Assembly: GCA_903847385.1 (NCBI GenBank)
Contig: CAINDO010000432.1
Location: 1-49,316 of the forward strand
Length of the DNA stretch: 49,316 bases
DNA from: an uncultured Myxococcales bacterium
GTDB lineage: Bacteria; Myxococcota_A; Bradymonadia; UBA7976; UBA1532
Direction of reading: 5' to 3'
How positions within the stretch are numbered: the first letter of the stretch is position 1; each line of letters begins with the position of its first letter. Position numbers and translations under genes: made by a program. This document shows, in pieces, positions 17,378 through 25,592 of the stretch. The notes under the pieces were generated by a model. It was not told the DNA's origin. It saw only the letters and a list, made by a program, of their open reading frames with translations, and searched no databases.

Positions 17378-19870
17378 TCAGAAACCGCGATCGTCGGCCG
17401 GCACCGGCACGCCCGGGTCGCCAGGCTTGCTCTCACCGCCGCCGTTGGGCGCCTGCGGGAACATCACGTGGCCGATCTCGCTCAGGTCGTCGCGGCGGCT
17501 GGCCACCAGGGCGGCATTCGAGATCGAATAGATGACGTCACCGATGACCAGGCTGCGCTCCACGTGGGCGTAGCCGAACTCGGCCGCGAAGCCGCTGTGG
17601 TCGATGGCGCCGCGGCGCACGATGCCGTCGTCCACGTCCACGCCGAAGACCTCGATGCCGTCGATGCCACCCTCCTCCGTCCAGGCGCTCACGGGCAGCA
17701 TGAGCATGCCCTCGTAGAAGGTCAGCGCGTGGTGGTCGTAGCTCGCGTCGGACCAGCCCTCGCCCAGGAGCAGGCTGGCGTCCAGGCCCGGCGAGGCCAT
17801 GTCGGTCACATCGAAGAGGCTGAGCTGCATGCCCGTCTCGATGCCGTTCTCGTCCGCGGAGCGGCCCAGGCCCAACAGATGGTTCTCGTCGACGGGGTGC
17901 AGATAGGTCGAGTAACCGAGCACCTCGAGCTCACCGGCGATCCGGGGCGCCGAGGGTGTGCTGAGGTCCACCGTGAACAGCGGATCCGTACGCTCGAAGG
18001 TCACCACGAAGCCGCGGTCCTCCAGGAACCGCACGGCGTAGATCTCCTCGTTGGGCGCCACGTCCGCGGTCTGGCCGACGGCCGTCAGGTTCTCGTCGAG
18101 CACGGACACACGCGTCACCGAGCGGGGCTGTTCGACCTCCTGGGCCTGCTGAGCGCGCTCCATCGGGGCGTCGCTCGGCGCCGGGGCCTCGGTCGTCGCC
18201 GTCCCGGCGGGCGCCGCCACGGCCACGTCGCCGCCGCGCACCCCGCCACCGCCGAACCAGGTCGTGGTGTGCTCGGTGGCGGCCACGCGCAGGTGGCCCT
18301 GGTACTCGCTCAGGCTGAACTGGTTCAGGAGCTGGCCGTGCACGCGGCCCGAGGCCACGTACTGCGCGGCGCCGCCCACGGGCAGGTGCAGCTTGTGGAG
18401 CTGCGTCGCCTCGCGGTCGTCGGGCTCGGCGGCGGCGTCCAGGGCGGTCTGGGGCTGCTGCGCCGAGTCCATCGCCGGCAGTTCCGGGGGCGTCTCGACC
18501 GGGTCGGTGGTGCCGGCGCTGCCGGCGCTGCCGCCGCTGCTCGCGCCACCGCCCGAGGACACGCCGGGGGCCACGTCCACGGCCATCATCGGGGCGATGA
18601 AGTCGCGCCAGTTCACCGTCGCCAGGTACAGGTTCTCGCCGCTGGCGTACACGGTGCCCGTGGCGGTGACCAGGGCCGGATCCGGCAGCGTCGCGCCGGG
18701 CTGGTCCAGGTCCAGGCTCACGACCACGGTGGTGCCCAGGCCCGAGCGCTCGCCGGGGCGGTAGAACTGGCTGCAGGCCGCGGCGCGGCGGAGCGAGCCC
18801 TGGCCGTCGGCGTCCACGTCGATGATCTGCGGGATCCAGGCGTCCACCTCCGTGGCGGCGATCTGCGCCTTCGCGGCGTCGAGCCAGGCCTGGTAGGGGT
18901 CCTCACCCGCACCGGCGTCGGCGGCCGAGATCTCGTCGGCCTGGGGCTCGTCCGCGGGGACCTCTTCGGCCGGCAACGGCGCGGGCTCGGAGCCGTCGGT
19001 GGTGCCGCCGTCGTCGATCAGCACGGGCGGCGCATCGGGCTCGATCCCACCGGGCACGTTGAACGCGCCGAGGTCGAGGCTGGGCTCGTGGTGCACCACC
19101 AGGCGGGCCACGCGGCCGGTCAGGCGGGCGGCGGCCAGGCCACCGTCGATGTACATCGTGCGGAGCAGGCGGGGGGCGGTGCGGTCGGCCACGTCGTAGA
19201 GCGCGGCGACCACGCGGCTGCGGTTCTGCTGCGCGGCGGGCAGCTCGACGCCGGCCACCACCGGGGCGTCCCAGCGGTCGCCGAGGACCAGCACCTGATT
19301 GCCGCTCAGGAGCATCTGGTAGGCGTTGAAGTCGAGCGCCACGTCGCTCTGCTGGCTCAGATTGTCGGCCTGCACCGTGACCAGGTGACCGTTGCGCACG
19401 GTGTAGATGAAGCGGCCGTCCGTCTTGACGAGATCCGGCTCGTCCACGCCGCTCTCCTGCACGTTCGTGCCGCTGAAGCCGGGGCCGGTGTTGCTGGAGC
19501 CACCCTCGTTGCCCGAGGTCGGGGCCTCGGGGGCCGCGCCGGCCTGCGCGTCGTCGAAGGCGCGATCGCCCTCGGGCGCGCCGATGGAGATCCCGTTGCC
19601 GTAGCCGTAGCCGTAGCCCAGCTCGAGATCGGCGACCGCCTCGGCCTGGAAGTAGCCGAGCAGATCGTCGCAGGTGTCGAAGGCCACGAGACCCGTGCGG
19701 CGCGCCTCCAGGTCCTGACCGGGCTCGCCGTCGCCGGAGTCGTTCACGCAGCCGGACACCGCCATCAGCGAGACCGCACCGAGCACGAGCGCCCGGAGGC
19801 CGCGGTTTTTCGTGGTGGCGTTCATCGGATTTCCGTGGGCCGAGGCGACGATTTTGTTGGAATTCCGCAT
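17378..19870 (-). CDS. Secreted beta-propeller domain lipoprotein (PF09826-like)
   Basis: About 830 residues. The start at 19870 has an excellent AGGAG eight bases upstream; an internal ATG at 19825 gives a more usual signal length. The signal ends in a lipobox (AVSGC). The core is the C-terminal beta-propeller family typified by NVQESGVDEPDLVKTDG (about residue 145) followed by repeated blades (GRFIYTVRNGHLVTV, QVLVLGDRW, RFLEDRGFVVTF). Two long Pro/Ala/Asp-rich inserts (about 280-330 and 440-500) interrupt the propeller and are probably disordered. Proteins of this family are exported and of unproven function; some are membrane-anchored in archaea and bacteria. Downstream on the same strand is an esterase gene. 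Confidence 0.82.
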   Translation of the reverse strand: MRNSNKIVASAHGNPMNATTKNRGLRALVLGAVSLMAVSGCVNDSGDGEPGQDLEARRTGLVAFDTCDDLLGYFQAEAVADLELGYGYGYGNGISIGAPEGDRAFDDAQAGAAPEAPTSGNEGGSSNTGPGFSGTNVQESGVDEPDLVKTDGRFIYTVRNGHLVTVQADNLSQQSDVALDFNAYQMLLSGNQVLVLGDRWDAPVVAGVELPAAQQNRSRVVAALYDVADRTAPRLLRTMYIDGGLAAARLTGRVARLVVHHEPSLDLGAFNVPGGIEPDAPPVLIDDGGTTDGSEPAPLPAEEVPADEPQADEISAADAGAGEDPYQAWLDAAKAQIAATEVDAWIPQIIDVDADGQGSLRRAAACSQFYRPGERSGLGTTVVVSLDLDQPGATLPDPALVTATGTVYASGENLYLATVNWRDFIAPMMAVDVAPGVSSGGGASSGGSAGSAGTTDPVETPPELPAMDSAQQPQTALDAAAEPDDREATQLHKLHLPVGGAAQYVASGRVHGQLLNQFSLSEYQGHLRVAATEHTTTWFGGGGVRGGDVAVAAPAGTATTEAPAPSDAPMERAQQAQEVEQPRSVTRVSVLDENLTAVGQTADVAPNEEIYAVRFLEDRGFVVTFERTDPLFTVDLSTPSAPRIAGELEVLGYSTYLHPVDENHLLGLGRSADENGIETGMQLSLFDVTDMASPGLDASLLLGEGWSDASYDHHALTFYEGMLMLPVSAWTEEGGIDGIEVFGVDVDDGIVRRGAIDHSGFAAEFGYAHVERSLVIGDVIYSISNAALVASRRDDLSEIGHVMFPQAPNGGGESKPGDPGVPVPADDRGF

Positions 19871-20014
19871 GGTTGAATCTCCTGGTTTGAATTTTCGGGG
19901 TCGAAGAGCGTCGATGTCCAGGATCAAAGCATGGCGCGTGCCAACCCGCCGAGATCCGACGCCGAGGGGATTTCCTCTGGCCGGCGCGCACCCGCTCCCG
20001 GCATGGTTCGGCCC

Positions 20015-21331
20015 ATGAGCGACGCCGCCGAATCCCCCGACCCCCACGCCGCGCTCGGCCGCGAGCTGCACGCCCTGGCCGCGCGCCTCTGGCCGCTGCC
20101 GCGCAGCCTCACCGGGGACGCCGTGCGCGAGACCCACCGCATCCTGGGCGAGCTCCTGCCGGCGCACGCGCCGCTCTGGACCCACGAGGTCCCCTCGGGC
20201 ACGGCCGCCTTCGACTGGACCGTGCCGCCCGAGTGGAACATTCGCGACGCCTACATCGCCGACGCCTCCGGCCGGCGGGTCGTCGATTTCCGCGCGCACA
20301 CGCTGCACGTGGTCGGCTACTCGACGCCCGTGGACACCTGGCTCGACCGCGACGCGCTGGACGCGCACCTGTACTCCCTGCCCGAGCAGCCGGACGCCAT
20401 CCCCTACGTGACGTCCTATTACAAAGAGCGCTGGGGGTTCTGCCTCACGGACCGGCAGCGGCGCGCCCTGCCCGCCGGCATGTATCACGTCGTCGTGGAT
20501 GCCACGCTCGCCCCGGGCGCGCTGACTTACTCGGAGCTGGTCATCCCCGGCGAGCTGCCGGACGAGATCCTGTTCAGCACGTACACCTGCCATCCGTCGA
20601 TGGCCAACAACGAGCTCTCCGGCCCCCTGGTCACCACGGCGCTGGCCCGGGCCGTGGCCGCGAAGGCGCGCCGGTACACCTATCGGTTCGTGTACGTGCC
20701 CGAGACGATCGGCGCCGTCGTGTATCTGAGCCGGCACGCCGCGCATCTGAAGGCCCACGTGCGCGCGGGCTGGGTGGTCACCTGTGTCGGCGACGAGCGC
20801 GCGTACAGCTACCTGCCGAGCCGCCGGGGCGACACGCTGGCCGACCGTGTGTCCCGCCATGTGTTGAGTCATCACGCGCCGGCGTTCGACACGTACTCGT
20901 ATCTGCAGCGCGGCTCGGACGAGCGGCAATACTGCAGCCCGGGGATCGACCTGCCCGTGGCGTCGATCATGCGCAGCAAGTACGGCACCTACCCGGAGTA
21001 TCACACCTCGCTGGACGATCTGTCCCTGGTGACACCGGCGGGGCTGTCGGGCGCATTCGGGGCGCTCTGGCGCTGTGTCGAGGTGCTCGAGGCGAACGCG
21101 ACGTGGCGGACCACGACCCCCTGCGAGCCGCAACTCGGCAAGCGCGGCCTGTACCCGGACCTGAGCCGCGCCGGCTCCGCCGAGCACGTGCGGGCCATGG
21201 TCGACCTGCTGGCCTACGCGGACGGCGAGTCGGACCTGGTCGGCCTGGCCGACGCGATCGGCGTGCCGGCCTGGCGGTGCGCGGAGATCGCCGCGACGCT
21301 CGCGGCGCACGGCCTGCTCGAGCGGGTGTAG
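20015..21331 (+). CDS. Aminopeptidase-like zinc protein (DUF4910/DUF2172) with C-terminal winged helix
   Basis: 438 residues, cytoplasmic. It resembles the DUF4910/DUF2172 aminopeptidase-like family, related to M28 peptidases and often found beside polysaccharide loci. Candidate zinc ligands and conserved stretches are [15 protein letters not shown] (His and Glu), [11 protein letters not shown] (Glu), [12 protein letters not shown] (Asp/Glu) and the late [10 protein letters not shown] (His). An inserted PA-like subdomain is expected at about 50-150. The last 80 residues look like the winged-helix domain found at the end of this family. The ATG at 20015 is used; one at 20003 is equally possible. 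It diverges from the propeller gene (144 bp between starts) and converges with the receiver-like gene with only 6 bp between stops. Confidence 0.8.
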   Translation: MSDAAESPDPHAALGRELHALAARLWPLPRSLTGDAVRETHRILGELLPAHAPLWTHEVPSGTAAFDWTVPPEWNIRDAYIADASGRRVVDFRAHTLHVVGYSTPVDTWLDRDALDAHLYSLPEQPDAIPYVTSYYKERWGFCLTDRQRRALPAGMYHVVVDATLAPGALTYSELVIPGELPDEILFSTYTCHPSMANNELSGPLVTTALARAVAAKARRYTYRFVYVPETIGAVVYLSRHAAHLKAHVRAGWVVTCVGDERAYSYLPSRRGDTLADRVSRHVLSHHAPAFDTYSYLQRGSDERQYCSPGIDLPVASIMRSKYGTYPEYHTSLDDLSLVTPAGLSGAFGALWRCVEVLEANATWRTTTPCEPQLGKRGLYPDLSRAGSAEHVRAMVDLLAYADGESDLVGLADAIGVPAWRCAEIAATLAAHGLLERV

Positions 21332-21337
21332 CGGGGC

Positions 21338-21979
21338 CTACGCCAGGCGGCGCGTGGGGCCCAGCGCGCGGAACTGGCCGCTGCCCAGGTCGTTGCCCCA
21401 GCTCACGGGGCCCAGGGGCGAGGGCACCGGGGAGTGGGCGATCTCACGCTCGCGCGTCTCGCCGAAGGGCCAGGCCGAGGGCAGCGTGGGCAGGGGCATC
21501 GTCGTGCGGGCGGTGTCCCGACGACGGGCGTCCTGCGTCAGCGCGCGGGACACGCCGGGCGAGGTGCCCAGGGCGCGACAGACCTCGTCGCACATGCGCT
21601 CGCCGCTCAGGCCGGCGGGCACGTGGTGGTCCACGAAGAACATCTCGTGCATGTCCAGCGCCGCCGTGGGGAAACGCGAGACGAGGATCGAGGTCACCTG
21701 GGGGTCCAGGCTCTTGGCGCGGCTGAGGAGCTCGAGGCCGGAGCCGCCGCGCAGGTCGCTCTCACAGACCACCGCGCGGAACCGGCCGGGGCCGGCGGCG
21801 AGCAGCAGGCTCTGCGCCACGCGAAAGTCGCGCACCACCGTCAGGTCCATGTCCAGGGCGTCGGTCAGCCAGCGCGACACGTCGCGGGCGTCCGTGGCGC
21901 GGCTGAACACGAGCAGCACGCGGCCGGGGTGGAGGGGGCGCTGGATGGCATCGCGATGGGCAACGGGGGACAAGGGCAC
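21338..21979 (-). CDS. Stand-alone receiver-like protein with a disordered tail
   Basis: 213 residues. Residues about 18-130 follow the alternating beta/alpha pattern of a response-regulator receiver: GRVLLVFSRATDARDVSRWL, then VVCESDLRGGSGLELLSRA, where Asp could be the phosphorylated residue, and TSILVSRFP for the switch Ser/Thr strand. The usual acidic pair after strand 1 is absent and no conserved Lys is evident, so it may be a pseudo-receiver that signals without phosphorylation. The remaining 80 residues are Pro/Arg/Thr-rich and probably unstructured. The start is a GTG with AAGAGGA almost touching it, which is tight; the true start is uncertain. No DNA-binding output domain. Confidence 0.62.
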   Translation of the reverse strand: MPLSPVAHRDAIQRPLHPGRVLLVFSRATDARDVSRWLTDALDMDLTVVRDFRVAQSLLLAAGPGRFRAVVCESDLRGGSGLELLSRAKSLDPQVTSILVSRFPTAALDMHEMFFVDHHVPAGLSGERMCDEVCRALGTSPGVSRALTQDARRRDTARTTMPLPTLPSAWPFGETREREIAHSPVPSPLGPVSWGNDLGSGQFRALGPTRRLA

Positions 21980-22126
21980 TCCTCTTCAGGTCGGCGCTGG
22001 GTATTACAAGCCCCGTGCCAAGGGCCACGACCCAATGATTTCGAGCACTTGCGTGGCACAGCCCCGTGTTGGCGCCGCCAAGCCGCCGTCGAGGGCGTCG
22101 GCGGTTTGACGCTCACGCCCATCCGG

Positions 22127-22155
22127 TTGACAAACGATCAAACGATCGTTTGAAT
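22127..22155 (+). promoter_or_regulatory. Sigma70-type promoter for the metallo-beta-lactamase/ArsR-rhodanese operon
   Basis: A perfect TTGACA -35 (22127-22132), a 17-bp spacer and a TTGAAT -10-like hexamer (22150-22155) lie 27 bp before the ATG at 22182, giving a 5' leader of about 20 nt. Such an AT-rich stretch stands out in this GC-rich sequence. A palindrome covers the spacer and part of the -10. Confidence 0.6.
22138..22153. promoter_or_regulatory. Perfect 16-bp palindromic operator
   Basis: TCAAACGATCGTTTGA is identical on both strands. The half-site CAAACGAT is also repeated directly just upstream (22131-22138 and 22139-22146). It lies between the -35 and -10 of the promoter above, the usual place for repression. 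The best candidate binder is the ArsR-family protein encoded by the second gene of the operon (23143-23808); inferred from position only. Confidence 0.6.
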
Positions 22156-22181
22156 GTCGACACCCCACGTCGGAGCCCCCC

Positions 22182-23117
22182 ATGCGCGCCTCTCTGCTCG
22201 TCGCCGCCCTCGGTCTCGCCGCCGCACTCGGCCTCACCACCGCCTGCGACCGGACCGTGATGATCCATCGCACCATCGCCGCCCGCGCGGGCGAGTACCT
22301 GGTGCCCGAGCACCTGCAGGGCTTCGCGCTGGACGCGCACACGCCCCGCGTCTGGAGTTTCCGCGACGGCTTCGACCGCGGCCTGGTCGTGAAGACGGAC
22401 GAGGGCCTGGTGGTCATCGACCCGTTCTCCCGCGAGACGGCCACGCGCCTGAAGGCGGCGCTCTCCGCGCAGTTCCCCGGGGTGCCCGTGCGGCTGATGA
22501 TCTACTCGCACCACCACCTGGACCACGTCCGCGGCGGCGCGGTGCTCGAGGCCCGCGAGATCCTCGCCCACGAGAAGTGCGCCGCCGCGTGGAAGGACTT
22601 CCCCGTGGACGACATCGCCCCGCCGACGCGCACGATCAGCGGTGACGAGACGCTGAACATCGGCGGCGTGGAGATCCGCATGCTGTACCTGGGTCGCTCG
22701 CACTCGGACACGCTCTACGCGTTCCACCTGCCCGGCGAGCGGCTGGCCTACACGCCGGACCTGGCGTTCAAGCGCGCCTTCCCGCCGGGCGGCATGCCCG
22801 ACTACTACACGCCGGGTTTCCTGGCGGCGCTGAAACGGGTGGACGCGCTGGACTTCGACACCTTCGTGCCGAGCCACTTCGACGCCGGCACGCACGCCGA
22901 CTATTCGGAGTTCTCGGTGTTCTTCCACGACGTGAACGCCCGGGCGACGGCCGAGGTCGCCGCCCGGGGCTGGCCGCGGGACGCCGCCGCCGGCGAGGCG
23001 CTGTTCCTGGCGATCTACGAGCCCATGCGCGAGCGCTACCGCGACTGGCACGGCTTCGCCGAGATGGCCATGCCCACGCTGATCCGGCAGATCACGGGCG
23101 CCGCTTTGGGGTATTGA
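22182..23117 (+). CDS. Metallo-beta-lactamase-fold hydrolase lipoprotein
   Basis: 311 residues. A lipoprotein signal with lipobox LTTAC (Cys near 22) places it at a membrane facing the periplasm. The metal site is intact: SHHHLDHVRGG is the HxHxDH motif, GRSHSDTLYAFH supplies the second His cluster (with YTPDLAFK the bridging Asp) and PSHFDAG a late His. General class: zinc (or iron) hydrolases such as glyoxalase II-like and quinoprotein-linked enzymes. It is the first gene behind a promoter with a palindromic operator and is followed after 25 bp by an ArsR-rhodanese regulator. Metallo-beta-lactamase plus ArsR plus rhodanese is a grouping known from sulfide/persulfide detoxification, so a sulfur-related substrate is a reasonable but unproven guess. 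Confidence 0.86.
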   Translation: MRASLLVAALGLAAALGLTTACDRTVMIHRTIAARAGEYLVPEHLQGFALDAHTPRVWSFRDGFDRGLVVKTDEGLVVIDPFSRETATRLKAALSAQFPGVPVRLMIYSHHHLDHVRGGAVLEAREILAHEKCAAAWKDFPVDDIAPPTRTISGDETLNIGGVEIRMLYLGRSHSDTLYAFHLPGERLAYTPDLAFKRAFPPGGMPDYYTPGFLAALKRVDALDFDTFVPSHFDAGTHADYSEFSVFFHDVNARATAEVAARGWPRDAAAGEALFLAIYEPMRERYRDWHGFAEMAMPTLIRQITGAALGY

Positions 23118-23142
23118 GGGGTTCGAGATCGGGACCCCGCCC

Positions 23143-23808
23143 ATGCAGAAGCCCCCGCAGATCCGCGTCGTGCAACAGGTCGCCGTGGCGTTCGCCGACG
23201 CCGCCAAGGCGCTGTCGTCGCCGCCGCGCGTGGCGCTGGTGATGCTGGTGGCACAGTGTCCGCGGAGCGTGGAGACACTGGCCGGGCTCACCGAGTCGAG
23301 CGTGGCCATCGTGTCGCACCACCTGGGGGCCCTGCGGCGCGCGGGCCTGCTGCGGGCCGAGAAGCGGGGCCGCGAGTCCGTCCACCACGTCGCCGACGCC
23401 GCGTGGCCCGTGCTGCGCGCGCTGCTCGAGTTCGTGGCCGCCACCTCGCCCGAGGTGCGCCTGCTCACGGGCGAACTGTACCTGCCGGACAGCTTCGACC
23501 TGCGGGCGACCGCCGAGGTCGAGGCCGCCGTGGCCGCCGGCGAGGCGGTGGTGCTGGACGTCCGTTACCCGGACGAGTTCGCCCACGCCCACTTCCCCGG
23601 CGCGCGCGGCGTGCCCCTGCCCTCGCTGGCCGAGGCGCTCGCCGCCCTGCCCCGGGATCGCGAGCTTCTGTGTTACGCCCGCGGTCGTTTCTGCCCGCTC
23701 TCCGAGCTCGCGGTGCGGCTCCTGCGGAAACACGGCTTCCGGGCGCGTCGCTGGGCGGCGGGTGTGGTCGAAATGCGCAGCGCGGGCGTGCCGTTGACCG
23801 GCGACTGA
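23143..23808 (+). CDS. ArsR-family transcriptional regulator fused to a rhodanese domain
   Basis: 221 residues. The N-terminal winged helix (about 12-95) has the ArsR layout: RVALVMLVAQ, then SVETLAGLTESSVAIVSHHL as the recognition helix and LRRAGLLRAEKRGRESVHH as the wing. A rhodanese domain fills about 110-218 (VVLDVRYPDEFAHAHFPGA) with the active-site loop CYARGRFC; the first Cys would carry the persulfide. This fusion is known in several proteobacteria. The ArsR part has one Cys (AQCPRS) rather than the Cys pair of the SqrR/BigR persulfide sensors, so sensing may use the rhodanese cysteines. It probably binds the palindrome at 22138-22153 and controls its own operon. Identification secure, regulon inferred. 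Confidence 0.9.
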   Translation: MQKPPQIRVVQQVAVAFADAAKALSSPPRVALVMLVAQCPRSVETLAGLTESSVAIVSHHLGALRRAGLLRAEKRGRESVHHVADAAWPVLRALLEFVAATSPEVRLLTGELYLPDSFDLRATAEVEAAVAAGEAVVLDVRYPDEFAHAHFPGARGVPLPSLAEALAALPRDRELLCYARGRFCPLSELAVRLLRKHGFRARRWAAGVVEMRSAGVPLTGD

Positions 23809-23837
23809 CGCGGCCGGGCGTGCTATCGTCCCCGTCC

Positions 23838-25592
23838 ATGTCCGCATTCCGCATGCTTCGATCCGTGGGTCGCTCGGCCGTCGGCTGGACGCCCCTGCTC
23901 ACCCTGCTCGCTTGCGAGCCGGGAGACGACGCCGTGGGGGCCGCGCGCACGCGCTCGGTCGTGCCGCCCGACACCGCGGACGCCGCCCCGGACACACCGG
24001 ACGCGAGCCCGCCGGACGCGGAGACGGCGGAGGCCGCGCTCACGCCCGCAGCGCCCCGCCTCGCCCGGCTGACGCACCGGCAGTACCACAACGCCGTGCG
24101 CGACCTTTTCGGGACGGACATCGCGCCGCCGAGCGCGCTGGAGCCGGACACGGCCGTCGAGGGCCTGCGCGCCATCGGCAGCACCGTGACGACGCTGTCG
24201 CCGCGCGGCGTGGAGCAGGCCTACGAGGGCGCCAAGGCCCTGGCCGACCAACTGCTCGCCGCCGAGGGCGCCCTGCCCTGTTCGCCGGCGGACGCCGCGG
24301 ACACCGCCTGCCTGCGCCGCATCGCCGAGGCGCTCGGCCCGCGCATCTGGCGCCGCCCCCTGGAGAGCGCCGAGATCGACGCCCTGGTGGACGCCGGCAC
24401 GCGCAGCGGCGCCGCGCTGGACACCCCCGCCGCGGCCGCGCACACCGTCCTGGTGCTGCTGCTCGCCTCGCCGAACTTTCTGTATCGCGTGGAGATCGGC
24501 GAGCCGGACCCCGACGCGCCGGCCGATGCGCCCGACGCCCGGCGCTACACGAGCCACGAGATGGCCTCGCGGCTGTCGTTCTTCCTGTGGAACTCGGTGC
24601 CGGACACCGAGCTGATCGACGCCGCCGCCCGCGGCGACCTGGTCACGGAGGCCGGCCTGCAAACGCAGGTCGACCGCATGCTGGCCTCGCCCCGCGTCGA
24701 GGACGGCCTGCGCAATCTCTTCGCCGAGTGGCTGGATCTGTACGCGCTCGACGAGCTGTCCAAAGACCCCAACGTCTTCCGGCACTACTCGGCGGATCTC
24801 GGCCCGGCGGCGCGCGAGGAGACGCTCCTGCTCGTCAAGCATCTGTTCCTGACCGAGGACCACGACTTCCGGGATCTGTTGCTCTCGCGCACGACCTTTG
24901 TGAATCGCCGCCTCGCGGCCATCTACAACGTGCCGTCGACGGTGGACGAGGGCTTCGGCCGCATCGAGCTGCCCGCAGACGGTGCGCGCGTCGGGTTCCT
25001 GGGGCAGGTGGCCTTCCTGGCGCTCAACGCCCACCCCACGGCGAGCTCGGCCACGCGGCGCGGCATCGCGGTCCGCAAGCGCCTGCTGTGTCAGGAGGTC
25101 CCCTCGCCGCCGGCCAACCTGAACACGGCCATCCCCGAGCCCTCGGCCGATGCCAAGACGCTCAAGGAGCGCCTCGAGTCCCACCAGCAGAACCCGGCCT
25201 GCGCCGGCTGCCACGTGCTCATCGACCCCCCGGGCTACGGCCTGGAGAACTTCGATGGCATCGGCCGCTTCCGCCTGCAGGACAACGGCGCGGACATCGA
25301 CGCCAGCGGTGAGATCGACGGCAACGGCTTCACCACCCCGGCCGAGCTCGCGCAGGTCGTCGCCGACCACCCGGACCTGATGACCTGCGCCGTACGCACC
25401 GTGTACGCCTACGCCAACGGCCACCTGCCGGAGCGCGGCGAGAAGGCCGAGCTCGCGCGCTTGCAGGAGAGCTTCGAGGCGGGCGGCCACCGCATCCGCG
25501 GCCTGCTCGGCGCCGTGGCCACCAGCCCCGGGTTCCGACGCGTGGGGCCCATCGTCACCGAAGCCGCCGAAGCCGCCGGAGAGCACCCATGA
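23838..25592 (+). CDS. DUF1592/DUF1588/DUF1585 cytochrome-like lipoprotein
   Basis: 584 residues. A lipoprotein-like N-terminus (LLTLLACEPG) and an Asp/Pro/Ala tether precede the block of domains usually annotated DUF1587-DUF1595-DUF1592-DUF1588-DUF1585: LTHRQYHNAVRDLFG opens it, RYTSHEMASRLSFFLWNSVPD is the DUF1592 signature, and NAHPTASSATRRGIAVRKRLLC with CAGCHVLIDPPGYGLENFD is DUF1588. The CAGCH could hold one c-type haem. These proteins are abundant in Planctomycetes, Verrucomicrobia and myxobacteria and nearly always pair with DUF1552. The function is not established; roles in extracytoplasmic oxidation have been suggested. The stop overlaps the DUF1552 start by four bases (ATGA). Confidence 0.9.
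   Translation: MSAFRMLRSVGRSAVGWTPLLTLLACEPGDDAVGAARTRSVVPPDTADAAPDTPDASPPDAETAEAALTPAAPRLARLTHRQYHNAVRDLFGTDIAPPSALEPDTAVEGLRAIGSTVTTLSPRGVEQAYEGAKALADQLLAAEGALPCSPADAADTACLRRIAEALGPRIWRRPLESAEIDALVDAGTRSGAALDTPAAAAHTVLVLLLASPNFLYRVEIGEPDPDAPADAPDARRYTSHEMASRLSFFLWNSVPDTELIDAAARGDLVTEAGLQTQVDRMLASPRVEDGLRNLFAEWLDLYALDELSKDPNVFRHYSADLGPAAREETLLLVKHLFLTEDHDFRDLLLSRTTFVNRRLAAIYNVPSTVDEGFGRIELPADGARVGFLGQVAFLALNAHPTASSATRRGIAVRKRLLCQEVPSPPANLNTAIPEPSADAKTLKERLESHQQNPACAGCHVLIDPPGYGLENFDGIGRFRLQDNGADIDASGEIDGNGFTTPAELAQVVADHPDLMTCAVRTVYAYANGHLPERGEKAELARLQESFEAGGHRIRGLLGAVATSPGFRRVGPIVTEAAEAAGEHP

Noticed and set aside
19871..21310. Upstream extension of the beta-propeller frame to 21310
   Set aside because: It lies opposite the aminopeptidase-like gene, and a strong Shine-Dalgarno with signal peptide begins at 19870.
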